Assembly (NCBI GenBank): GCA_964448675.1
Contig: CAYUZU010000043.1
Coordinates: forward strand, 1-24,768
Length of the DNA stretch: 24,768 bases
Direction of reading: 5' to 3'
Source: CAYUZU01 sp964448675
Lineage (GTDB): Bacteria > Planctomycetota > Phycisphaerae > UBA1845 > Fen-1342
Within the stretch, counting starts at the first letter, position 1; the number at the start of each line of letters is the position of its first letter. Of this stretch, positions 17,617-24,706 are shown one piece after another. Below the pieces are notes generated by a model, which was given only the letters and a program-made list of their open reading frames with translations, searched no databases and had not been told where the DNA came from. The translations under genes and the position numbers were made by a program.

Positions 17617-18960
17617 CTACTGCAGGGCCGCCTCTGTAAATCGCTCCAGGATGTTGTTGCTGGGATAGAAGCTCATCGAGGCGATGCGGTTCACCGCCAC
17701 GACAGGCATGACCGCGTTCTCGTGCTGGTGCGATACGACCGTGCGTAGCGTCGCCAGTGTGCGCTTCAACCCGATGAGTTCCTCCAGCACAGGGTTCTCG
17801 TCATAAGTCGCAGCGCTGAACGTTCGGTTTGGGACATTGACCACCAACACGTGTCGGCGGTCAACCCGGTGATAGAGCTTCGATCCATACAGGACCTTCT
17901 CTCCGTAACGTGTCGTCGGCCCGGACGCGTGCTTGATACGACGGAGGATGAAGTTGTTATCTGGCAAGAACGTCAGGCCATCTTCCTGGAACCACGGCTC
18001 CATCTCGGGCACGTAGTCGACGAACGCGCCACCTTTCTCAATGCCAGCCATGTGAACGTCGAAGCCCTCTGCGTGCAGGAAGTGAAGATACTCACGCATC
18101 GGATCCACGAGCCGGGAGTATTGTCCTCGCAGCATGAGTGGCCCGTCTCGCACCAGCAGCACTCGGCGGAGAAATGACGGACCGCGTTCGACAAGCCATC
18201 GCAGATAGCTGAACAGCGTCAAGTGCTCCAAGACACCCATCAGATTGAACGCTACGGTCTCGTCGTTGCTCTCCTCATTGACCTCCATCAGCAGGCCCAG
18301 GTAGTCGGCGAGCGTGAGAGATTGGCTGCAGGATGGGCAGACAAAGGCCGTTTCGCTGCGTGGGACAGGCACGTCGCCGCGACAGAATGGGCAGGCAAAG
18401 TGTGGACGCTGGGTGGATCCAGGCGACCAGGTCGGCGAGTTAGGGTCCCATTCGTGGCTCACAAGGAACCGAAGACACTCAAGAAGGCGACCGTCACCGA
18501 ATCGCTCAAACGTGGCGCGGACGGCTTCCCGAATCGTGTCTCTCAGCGTTTGGCCGGGAATGCGGACATTCGCGAGGGGAAGGACTGTACTCTCGGTGTC
18601 GGCGTAGTCGCAGAGCAATCGTGACACCTGCTCTGGGTTCACGATTGGCGCGCGGACTCGCTGGAGTTCCACGAGGCTCATGTTTAGCGCAGCGATCTTG
18701 ATATAGCTGAGCATGCGATGTGGAGCGAGCGAATTCGGCACCGAGGACAATGCGCCATCCACGGCGATCACGAAGTCGAGGGGCGCTACGTCGCCCAAAT
18801 CGAGCTGATGCAGTCCAGTGTCCGGCGTCGCGGCGGGGTCTCGTTCGATTCGCTGGAAGGATGACAGCATCTCCTGCACAAAGGGGCTGTTGATGATCGA
18901 AAGGTGGCCGAGCTTGGAAGCCGTTTCGAACGGAAGATGCTTCGATGCGCCGTAAGCCAC
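17617..18960 (-). CDS. nurA: NurA-type nuclease with zinc-ribbon insertion
   Basis: This 447-aa protein shows the motif order of NurA nucleases, which act with HerA as a DNA end-processing machine. The first metal-binding motif is VIAVDGALS (D68). A second block is VLLVRDGPLMLRGQYSRL (D272), followed by AGIEKGG (305-311) and a late strand VLVVNVPNR near 371-379. Between the first two motifs there is CPFC...CPSC (C190, C193, C208, C211), a likely zinc ribbon not found in textbook archaeal NurA. The GTG start at 18960 is supported by AAGGAG 9 bases upstream. It begins 14 bases after the HerA stop, so the two are co-expressed. The NurA assignment rests on motif spacing and on the HerA neighbour. 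A divergent nuclease with a related fold is the alternative. Confidence 0.75.
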   Translation of the reverse strand: MAYGASKHLPFETASKLGHLSIINSPFVQEMLSSFQRIERDPAATPDTGLHQLDLGDVAPLDFVIAVDGALSSVPNSLAPHRMLSYIKIAALNMSLVELQRVRAPIVNPEQVSRLLCDYADTESTVLPLANVRIPGQTLRDTIREAVRATFERFGDGRLLECLRFLVSHEWDPNSPTWSPGSTQRPHFACPFCRGDVPVPRSETAFVCPSCSQSLTLADYLGLLMEVNEESNDETVAFNLMGVLEHLTLFSYLRWLVERGPSFLRRVLLVRDGPLMLRGQYSRLVDPMREYLHFLHAEGFDVHMAGIEKGGAFVDYVPEMEPWFQEDGLTFLPDNNFILRRIKHASGPTTRYGEKVLYGSKLYHRVDRRHVLVVNVPNRTFSAATYDENPVLEELIGLKRTLATLRTVVSHQHENAVMPVVAVNRIASMSFYPSNNILERFTEAALQ

Positions 18961-18974
18961 TGCGTAGGACTCCT

Positions 18975-21023
18975 TCAGTTCGCCGTCCGAGCCTGGAATT
19001 TGTGAATCTGCACCGGCAGTGCGAACTTGTGCGATCGCGTGATCATGCGAACGAAGCCCTTTGCCTTCGTTCGCTGCACATCCGCGCCCACATCACGAAA
19101 CTCATGGAACCGGGTGAGGGCCTTGATCTCGCGCTCATCATTGAGGTGCGCAATGAAGAAGTTCTCTGTGTTCTTGAGCAAGTCGGCGCTCAGGCTCTCG
19201 ATGCTTTGGGTCGAGTAGATCAGGCCGATGTTCAGCTTCGCGCCTTCTTTGGCCAAGCGGTTGTATATCGACGTCAGGTCACGATCATCGCGCGGGAACA
19301 GATTGTGCGCTTCCTCGAAGTAGAACTGGACGTATCGGTTCCCAAGCTCGTTCGCCGTGAACGAGTCCATCTGGCGATTGAAGACCGAACGAGACACAAG
19401 TTCGCTGAAGAACGTTGCTAACTCCGCTGGAGCATTGCTCAGATCAATGATAACGGTCTTGCCGTCGGCCACAGCCCGCTGAATCCCGGCCAGTAAATCG
19501 CTCGCGTGTGGTGAGTGGTAGCTTCGATAGGGAACGAACTTCTTGAAACCGCTGCGTGTTGCGCCGCCGCCGGGGCCGCGTCCAGTCAGCACGGTTAGCA
19601 TGGCCTCAGCAGTATCATCCAGGTACTTGGTGCCAGTACGAGTCTTGAATGGTGCTTGGTCCGGATCGTAAATCTTCCACAGTGCAGACCACGCGTTAAC
19701 CGCATCATTCAATGGCAGCCTCTTGGGAATGGCCTGGTCACTCCCGTCTGGCTGTGCGAGATCTGGAGCTTCCGCCGCGGCTGCGACACGCACTTCTTTC
19801 TTCAGATCGAACTCGCATTGGATTCCGACTGGCGGCTCAAATCCCGCACGTTTCAGGATACAAAAGTAAATACTCCGGTGGCGACGGTAGTGCTCGTATG
19901 CGCTACGGTCCTCGCGCATGAGCGTGTCGAGCTCATCGTGATCAAGCGGCTGCCACTCGAAAAAGGGTTTCAGGTAATCCGGTGGCCGGCCCTGCTGCTC
20001 GACAAATAGGTCGGTGAGAATCTGATGGCCCAGTTTCACGTCTTGGTAGAAGTTGGCCTTTAACGCCTGGACGCCCTGCGGGGGGGCGGGACGGAGCGTG
20101 TATCGCAGGCACCGCTCTTTGAAGAGCTCGTAGAGCGACGTCTTGTCCTGTTCATTCGTGTAGGCGTATTCGCCGTTCAGGTCGAAGATGATCTGGCCCA
20201 CCGGTTCGTTGGAATCCATAATCATCTGCGCGATTATTTTGACCGTATTGCTCTTCCCCATCCGCGTCTTGCCGAAGAGGGCAGTTCGCGTCCCAACAAA
20301 GTCGCGAGGACTGACGCGGACCGGTACGCGTGCTATTGGATCGGGCGGTTTCAGCAGGCTCTCCGTGAGGCGGATCCAGCCGATTTCGCGTCGCCCCGGT
20401 GCCTCTTCGTCGACCAGGTAGTTCACCAGCGTTTCAAGCATCTCGGGAGTTGGAACGTGCACGGTATACATGTGCGGTGACAAGAACGACTCGATGTCTC
20501 CGCCGAAGCGAATGTGTCCGTTGTAATCGAAAAACGTGCCTAGTACGGTGGCGCGGATCGCCCCCCATTGAAGCTCCGCCTTGGTGAATACGTCGAGTTC
20601 CGGCATGTGGCTCTTGTGCATCTCGAAGTACGTGCGGGCAACATCTTGAGCCAAGGGCGTGGGTGCAGGTTCTCGTACGCGAATCAGAATGAGGTGGGCG
20701 GGCTGCGATTCGGGAAAGGCAGCGGATGCGCGGTCTTCCGGGGCGATGAGTCGGTCGAGCGACTCTGGCCGAATGAGCAGGAAAGAGTTTTTTGATATGC
20801 CGCCGGCACGGATCTTGTAGAAGTCGTTCGTGACGATGATGGCATCGTCGTAGCCGAGCTCCATGGCGTATCCAAGCAGCCGCTTTGATGTACCTGCCGC
20901 CAGCTGTGTATGAAACTCCTCGATCTGGCGTGCCGAGCGTTCAACGGCCTCCACCACACGCCCCGAGAAGAGCCCCCCGCTTTGCCTGTCAGTTGCCTCG
21001 CCGCGCTGTTCCGCATTCGACAT
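18975..21023 (-). CDS. herA: HerA-type hexameric DNA-pumping ATPase
   Basis: This 682-aa protein belongs to the HerA/FtsK superfamily. An N-terminal HAS-barrel-like region is followed by Walker A GKTRMGKS (251-258) and then IIFDLNGEY. A helical insertion precedes the Walker B region YVQFYFEEAHNLFP, with the two acidic residues near 569-570. STQSIESL and the conserved DEREIKALTRF follow towards the C-terminus. HerA proteins form hexameric rings that translocate double-stranded DNA and drive a partner nuclease. ATG 21023 is supported by GGGAG 7 bases upstream. It heads a three-gene - strand operon with the NurA-type nuclease and the Dam-type methyltransferase. HerA-nuclease pairs occur in several bacterial defence systems, and the methyltransferase neighbour supports that role here over general recombination repair. 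Confidence 0.9.
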   Translation of the reverse strand: MSNAEQRGEATDRQSGGLFSGRVVEAVERSARQIEEFHTQLAAGTSKRLLGYAMELGYDDAIIVTNDFYKIRAGGISKNSFLLIRPESLDRLIAPEDRASAAFPESQPAHLILIRVREPAPTPLAQDVARTYFEMHKSHMPELDVFTKAELQWGAIRATVLGTFFDYNGHIRFGGDIESFLSPHMYTVHVPTPEMLETLVNYLVDEEAPGRREIGWIRLTESLLKPPDPIARVPVRVSPRDFVGTRTALFGKTRMGKSNTVKIIAQMIMDSNEPVGQIIFDLNGEYAYTNEQDKTSLYELFKERCLRYTLRPAPPQGVQALKANFYQDVKLGHQILTDLFVEQQGRPPDYLKPFFEWQPLDHDELDTLMREDRSAYEHYRRHRSIYFCILKRAGFEPPVGIQCEFDLKKEVRVAAAAEAPDLAQPDGSDQAIPKRLPLNDAVNAWSALWKIYDPDQAPFKTRTGTKYLDDTAEAMLTVLTGRGPGGGATRSGFKKFVPYRSYHSPHASDLLAGIQRAVADGKTVIIDLSNAPAELATFFSELVSRSVFNRQMDSFTANELGNRYVQFYFEEAHNLFPRDDRDLTSIYNRLAKEGAKLNIGLIYSTQSIESLSADLLKNTENFFIAHLNDEREIKALTRFHEFRDVGADVQRTKAKGFVRMITRSHKFALPVQIHKFQARTAN

Positions 21024-21342
21024 GCATATCTCCCGGAGCCCGATTCGCTAGATCAAGCGGGACCAGCGTTCTTCGTGACCTGGCTCAATCTCGGTAGGCC
21101 TCAATTGCCCGTAAACGGTACCATAGAAAGGGGTTCTGTGAAATGACCCCGCTATATGGGCGACGAGAGCCGACTTAGGCCGTCGCGGCGAGCGGCCGTC
21201 AGCATGAAGCGACGCGGGTGCCCCTTATCGCGAGCCACGTGCCCACCTTATCCATCGATGCTTGACCTCAGAGTCCCATCTATGAGCGAGTCTCTGTCAA
21301 TCCCACCGGTGCTCTCCGGCTGGGGATTTGAAGCCAGGGTTT

Positions 21343-21359
21343 CAGGGGCAGAGCCCCTG
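21343..21359. repeat. GGGGC-AGA-GCCCC hairpin, copy 1
   Basis: A perfect 7-bp stem, CAGGGGC (21343-21349) and GCCCCTG (21353-21359), closes the loop AGA. An outer pair, GTTTCA before it and TGAAAC near 21372, could extend it into a cruciform. The same core and loop occur at 24661-24677, so it may belong to a dispersed repeat family of this genome. Confidence 0.6.
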
Positions 21360-21559
21360 CCGGGCGTTTGTTGAAACACGTCTCCGTCAAGCGGTCGGCG
21401 GGAGTCCTTCGGGATTGTCCAACCATCTATTCGGCATCGTCCTGCTGAACGCGCCATGAAGTATTTGCGGTCGGCCTCATTCATGCCCGCGACGGATCCG
21501 GCCCACACGAGCCGCCTGTCATGGGACCACGGCGAGGTTCGACCAATCAATCCCGCATC

Positions 21560-21576
21560 CCGCTGACGGTCAGCGG
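21560..21576. repeat. 17-base hyphenated palindrome near the IS110 end
   Basis: CCGCTGAC (21560-21567) and GTCAGCGG (21569-21576) are perfect inverted copies around a single base. The palindrome lies 25 bases past the transposase stop. A second hairpin, GGCGGC-TCAG-GCCGCC (21595-21610), spans that stop codon. They could be a terminator, a protein-binding site, or part of the element's end. Confidence 0.45.
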
Positions 21577-21600
21577 TCCTCACACGAACCCCAGGGCGGC

Positions 21601-22632
21601 TCAGGCCGCCTCGGTTACCGCCGTCTCTTTCGATACACGCCACACTTCGCCGGTGCGCAGCATCGCGTGCATACACCGCACCAGGTAGTGGTACGTTGCC
21701 ACCAACGCAATCTTCTTCCGACCCGGATCGCCATGCTGAACACGCTCGAAGTAGGCCCGCACCCGTTGGTCGCGACGAATGCCCTGCCACGCCGCTTCGG
21801 TCAACAGACGCCGAACCGTTGCTGGCCCTTCACGCGTGATGTGTCCCAAGCGATTGCGATCGGCGCTTTGATCCTGCTGGGGAACCAGGCCGAAGTAACT
21901 CCCCACGCACCGATTGCGACGGAACCGCCGAGGATCGCCGACATACGCCACGACTGCTTCGGCCGTGCGCGGGCCGACACCGGGAATGGTCCGCAGCAAC
22001 TTCACCCCAGGGTGCTTCGCGCCGATCTCGTTGAGACGACGCTCGACACGCCGCAGCGTCGCTTGCTGACGTTCCAGATCATCCAGCAGCAGGTCGCGAT
22101 CCAACTCGGCCTCTGCCGTCGGAAAGGTCAACTCACGCAGCCACGCCAGCCCCTTCCCCGTCCACAGTCCGAGCCGATGCGGCGCCGCGACGCCCTGGCC
22201 ACGCAAGAGTCCTCGCAGCCGGTTCTTCGTGCGTGTCCGGTCGGTCAGACGACGCTGACGCATCTCGATCAGTCGTCGCCAGTTGCGATAATCGAGGCTG
22301 GGCACGTAGACGGTCGGCACTTCGCCCAGATGCAACAGCAACGCCAGCTTGCGGGCGTCGACTCGGTCGTTCTTGCGTTTACTGCGGAAAATCAGCCGCA
22401 GATGCCCCGGGTGGGCCACCAGCACACGCCGGGCAACCTGGCTGAGCTGGTCGTAGAGCGCCCCGTAACCCAGCGACGCTTCGTAGCAGATCTGCCGCGG
22501 ACCGGGCTGCTGCTCGAGAAACGTCACCAGCTCCGACGTCTTGAGCCGCACTTCGTTAATCCGTTGGCCTTGTGGGTCGAGGATGCACACGTTGGAATAC
22601 CGATAGTGAACGTCAATGCCGATCGAATACAT
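21601..22632 (-). CDS. IS110-family DEDD transposase
   Basis: This 343-aa protein is a complete IS110-family recombinase. The N-terminal RuvC-like domain starts YSIGIDVH and shows the DEDD set D7, E51 (ICYEAS), D89 and D92 (KNDRVDARKLA). A central coiled region (about 170-205) leads to the C-terminal Transposase_20 domain, with LRTIPGVGPRTAEA (213-226) and GSYFGLVPQQDQSADRNRLG. S256 in that last segment is a candidate for the catalytic serine. ATG 22632 was chosen over the longer frame starting at 22704 because CAGGAG precedes it and the family starts at this point. That ribosome-binding sequence is inside a 10-bp hairpin. No frameshift or truncation is seen, so the enzyme may be active. Confidence 0.95.
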   Translation of the reverse strand: MYSIGIDVHYRYSNVCILDPQGQRINEVRLKTSELVTFLEQQPGPRQICYEASLGYGALYDQLSQVARRVLVAHPGHLRLIFRSKRKNDRVDARKLALLLHLGEVPTVYVPSLDYRNWRRLIEMRQRRLTDRTRTKNRLRGLLRGQGVAAPHRLGLWTGKGLAWLRELTFPTAEAELDRDLLLDDLERQQATLRRVERRLNEIGAKHPGVKLLRTIPGVGPRTAEAVVAYVGDPRRFRRNRCVGSYFGLVPQQDQSADRNRLGHITREGPATVRRLLTEAAWQGIRRDQRVRAYFERVQHGDPGRKKIALVATYHYLVRCMHAMLRTGEVWRVSKETAVTEAA

Positions 22633-22636
22633 GTGG

Positions 22637-22695
22637 GTCTCCTGTGTTGATCTGGGGCGACCATATGCCGACCCCGAACGTATCTCACAGGAGAC
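22637..22695 (-). promoter_or_regulatory. Hairpin sequestering the transposase ribosome-binding site
   Basis: GTCTCCTGTG (22637-22646) and CACAGGAGAC (22686-22695) form a perfect 10-bp inverted repeat with a 39-base loop. In - strand RNA the 3' arm contains the AGGAG that serves transposase ATG 22632. Read-through transcripts would fold and hide it. Such masking is known for other insertion sequences. The same structure might instead be a stem of a bridge RNA. Confidence 0.55.
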
Positions 22696-22762
22696 TCGCT
22701 TCATAGCTTCATGCCCGACGAGCTTCCCGTGACCACCACGACTGCCAGCCTTAGCATCTTGA

Positions 22763-22776
22763 CATATGTCCCACCG
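22763..22776 (+). repeat. Left 14-base inverted repeat of the DUF1670 unit
   Basis: CATATGTCCCACCG is the exact reverse complement of 24693-24706. It lies 46 bases upstream of the first DUF1670 Shine-Dalgarno sequence. Its outer part also belongs to a 10-base palindrome, GACATATGTC (22761-22770). Pairing stops at both ends of the 14 bases. Confidence 0.6.
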
Positions 22777-22822
22777 CCAGCACGCTGCGTTTCATCGTGG
22801 ATGAACGCAGGAGGTGAGACGA

Positions 22823-23665
22823 ATGTCGATTCGTAATCCAAAGAGAGAGGAGCTGCGGCGGCTGGAGAGCAAGACGCTCGACGCCCAGTTCAAAACTGCC
22901 ATCCAGGAGGGGCTCAACTGCTCCCCCTTCGAGGCCGAGGCGGTGCTCGGCGTCGTTCGGGAGGTCTATTTCCCGTTCATGGAGCCGTCGGCGGGAACTG
23001 CTCCGCCCGGCAAGGTGACACTCGTGGCGGTCTGCGCCGACGAGCCGGCAGGTAAGTCGGTAAGCGATTGCGCAAAACGCTCGGTTTGCCTGACCGTTCA
23101 TCGCGGGATTGAGGACGACCGATTGATGCAGGCCGAGGGGCCGGCGGCTTTTCGACAAGCGCGTATCGTGGATCTGTGTCAGGAAGCCATGAGCCAGGGA
23201 GCGTTGCTCACTCGAGAGGACCTGGCTTATCGCGTCTTCTTTGTCAACGTCCGCACGATCTCCCGCGATCTGGATGTTCTGCGTTGCGCTCAAGCCGACG
23301 TGCCGATTCCGCTACGCAGCACGGTCCACGACATCGGTCCGGTCTTGACCCACCGGGTGCGGATCGTGCGTCTGGCGCTGGAGGGGCACACCACCACCGA
23401 GATCGAGCGACGAACGCGTCACTCGGTGTCGGCCATCGCCAACTACCTGTCGACTTTTACGCGTTGCGCTCAACTCGCTCGACGTGACATGCAGGCCGGA
23501 CAGATCGCCTTCCTGCTGAGGCGAAGCCGGAAGTTGGTGGAGGAGTACATCGACCTGCTGCACGCGTGCGAGTCGGACAAGAACATGGCCTACCACCTGG
23601 AAGAGCTGCTGCATCTGGGCCACGGGCGTGGGGAAAAAAACGGAGGAGGACGCCATGCTGATTAA
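22823..23665 (+). CDS. DUF1670 protein, first of a pair
   Basis: This 280-aa protein matches the DUF1670 family, whose N-terminal pattern RLESKTLDAQF...SPFEAEAVLGVV is clear at residues 13-45. A conserved STVHDIGPVLTH block (166-177) follows. Helix-turn-helix-like segments are visible near 131-150, 190-210 and 222-245, including TTEIERRTRHSVSAIANYL, so DNA binding is likely. ATG 22823 is strongly supported by AGGAGGTGAG just upstream; GTG 22814 lies within that signal and is unlikely. It overlaps the next gene by 11 bases, so the two are translationally coupled. The family has no known biochemical function. The inverted repeats flanking the pair suggest a mobile unit, but no recombinase catalytic motif is obvious. 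Confidence 0.85.
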   Translation: MSIRNPKREELRRLESKTLDAQFKTAIQEGLNCSPFEAEAVLGVVREVYFPFMEPSAGTAPPGKVTLVAVCADEPAGKSVSDCAKRSVCLTVHRGIEDDRLMQAEGPAAFRQARIVDLCQEAMSQGALLTREDLAYRVFFVNVRTISRDLDVLRCAQADVPIPLRSTVHDIGPVLTHRVRIVRLALEGHTTTEIERRTRHSVSAIANYLSTFTRCAQLARRDMQAGQIAFLLRRSRKLVEEYIDLLHACESDKNMAYHLEELLHLGHGRGEKNGGGRHAD

Positions 23666-24470
23666 TCCGAAGCTTGACCGCGTCCGCAAGATGTTTGGCC
23701 CCCTGCGAGAAAAGAGCCTGAAAAACGCCTTGGCGCACGTGATCGGCCGTGATTTCCCGCGCATCGGAGGTGATCGGATCCGGGTCTTGTGTGCGGAGAT
23801 GATTCTGGAGGTCGTGGCCGAGCACCTGCGTCCGCGCGAGCATCTTCGTCACGGGCAGGTTCTTTGGTTGGGCGTGGATGTCAACGATCCGCCGGCCCGC
23901 AGCAAGCGCATCGCGGATACGAATCTGATCCCGGTAATCCTGGACGTCAGCACCACCGAGGACATCGAGGCCCGATTGAATCGCACACCTGCGGAAGAGC
24001 GTTTGCAGGCCAAGGCCATTCGCCTGTGTGAGCAGGCCTATCAGCAAGGGGCGCTTTTGTCGAACGCCGACTTGGCGGAACTCATGACGGGCGACGCCTC
24101 CCGGATCGCCAGCGCCCTGGTCCGGCACGAACGCAAAACCGGGAAGGTCATCCCGCGGCGCGCGACGGTGCACGACGTGGGCTGCGGGATCACCCACAAG
24201 CGGATCATCTGCTGGAAGCGGTACGCTGAAGGCAAGCCGTCGGACCAGGTCGCCCGCGAGACGTACCACACCGTGGAGGCGGTGGACCGCTACCTGGGCC
24301 AGTTCGATCGGGTCCGTCACTGTCGAACGCAGGGGATGACTACCGCCGAGACGGCCTACGCGTTGAACTGCAGTTCGAGCTTGGTCGAGGAGTATCTACA
24401 GATCGACCGCGAGCTGACGGGGGCCGTGGAGGACGCTCGCGGGAACAGCGGAGAGCAAGAATGCGATTAA
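23655..24470 (+). CDS. DUF1670 protein, second of a pair
   Basis: This 271-aa protein is a distant paralogue of its upstream neighbour. Both share the central block: here ATVHDVGCGITHK (170-182) against STVHDIGPVLTHR. Both also have the motif CxxAxxQGALL before it (125-135 here) and a C-terminal helix-turn-helix such as TTAETAYALNCSSSLVEEYL (229-248). The N-terminus is divergent. ATG 23655 is chosen because GGAGGAGG lies just upstream, and the start sits inside the end of the first gene. Two coupled paralogues suggest a heterodimer or a two-subunit DNA-binding complex. Function is unknown. A long open frame runs opposite to it but shows no family features. Confidence 0.82.
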   Translation: MLINPKLDRVRKMFGPLREKSLKNALAHVIGRDFPRIGGDRIRVLCAEMILEVVAEHLRPREHLRHGQVLWLGVDVNDPPARSKRIADTNLIPVILDVSTTEDIEARLNRTPAEERLQAKAIRLCEQAYQQGALLSNADLAELMTGDASRIASALVRHERKTGKVIPRRATVHDVGCGITHKRIICWKRYAEGKPSDQVARETYHTVEAVDRYLGQFDRVRHCRTQGMTTAETAYALNCSSSLVEEYLQIDRELTGAVEDARGNSGEQECD

Positions 24471-24576
24471 GATCGATTGACGTTGGAAGCTATGGTCGGA
24501 CAATGGCTGATGCCGGCGGAGAGGATAGGGCTCTGCTGAGGAGCAACCCGAGCGCTCGCGTCGGTGCCGGGACGCG

Positions 24577-24609
24577 GGCGGAGGTCTGCTCACACGGCAG
24601 TCCTCCGCC
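24577..24609 (+). terminator. Strong hairpin after the DUF1670 pair
   Basis: GGCGGAGG (24577-24584) pairs with CCTCCGCC (24602-24609), and inside it CTGC (24586-24589) pairs with GCAG (24597-24600) around a 7-base loop. It lies about 100 bases past the second DUF1670 stop. It is a plausible transcription end, though the following sequence is C-rich and not T-rich. Confidence 0.5.
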
Positions 24610-24654
24610 TCCCCCAAAACCCCCAACGCGTTCTGGCTACAAAGCGATAAACCT

Positions 24655-24689
24655 CGGGGTTTGGGGCAGAGCCCCAAGGAAACACCCCG
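24655..24689. repeat. GGGGC-AGA-GCCCC hairpin, copy 2
   Basis: A perfect 7-bp stem, TTGGGGC (24661-24667) and GCCCCAA (24671-24677), closes the loop AGA, as in copy 1 at 21343. An outer 6-bp stem, CGGGGT (24655-24660) with ACCCCG (24684-24689), is interrupted by a 6-base bulge. It lies just inside the right 14-base inverted repeat. Confidence 0.6.
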
Positions 24690-24692
24690 GAC

Positions 24693-24706
24693 CGGTGGGA
24701 CATATG
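24693..24706 (-). repeat. Right 14-base inverted repeat of the DUF1670 unit
   Basis: CGGTGGGACATATG is the exact reverse complement of 22763-22776. Together the two copies bracket a 1944-base segment containing both DUF1670 genes and two hairpins. No obvious target-site duplication flanks the repeats. Confidence 0.6.

Larger units (their letters stand above)
21024..21600. other. 577-base non-coding stretch between herA and the transposase
   Basis: No gene is supportable here. The right part should contain the downstream end of the IS110 element, and the left part should contain the herA promoter, but neither boundary is visible. Two hairpins (21343-21359 and 21560-21576) are listed separately. 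A weaker 5-bp pairing, GGGGT with ACCCC, occurs near 21130-21150. The length leaves room for a small non-coding RNA. Confidence 0.5.
21560..22700 (-). mobile_element. IS110-family insertion sequence, ends approximate
   Basis: An intact IS110-type transposase defines the element. IS110 elements usually lack terminal inverted repeats and carry a bridge RNA in a non-coding end, so the limits cannot be set from one copy. The given limits only enclose the transposase, the palindrome after it and the hairpin leader before it. It sits between the defence island and the DUF1670 unit. Confidence 0.6.

Noticed and set aside
759..21023. Calling the island BREX
   Set aside because: No pglZ-type phosphatase or brxC-type ATPase is seen. 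Methyltransferases and large ATPases alone are not diagnostic.
21667..22650. 327-codon + strand frame opposite the IS110 transposase
   Set aside because: The opposite strand has a complete DEDD transposase with a good start site. This frame has no recognisable domain.
22759..22790. TTGACA at 22759 as a -35 box for the DUF1670 genes
   Set aside because: No -10-like hexamer occurs at a suitable distance, and the bases are better explained by the palindrome and inverted repeat.
22814..22822. GTG 22814 as the start of the first DUF1670 gene
   Set aside because: That codon lies inside the AGGAGGTGAG ribosome-binding sequence serving ATG 22823.
23457..24320. 287-codon - strand frame opposite the second DUF1670 gene
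   Set aside because: It covers most of a well-supported DUF1670 gene and shows no family features.
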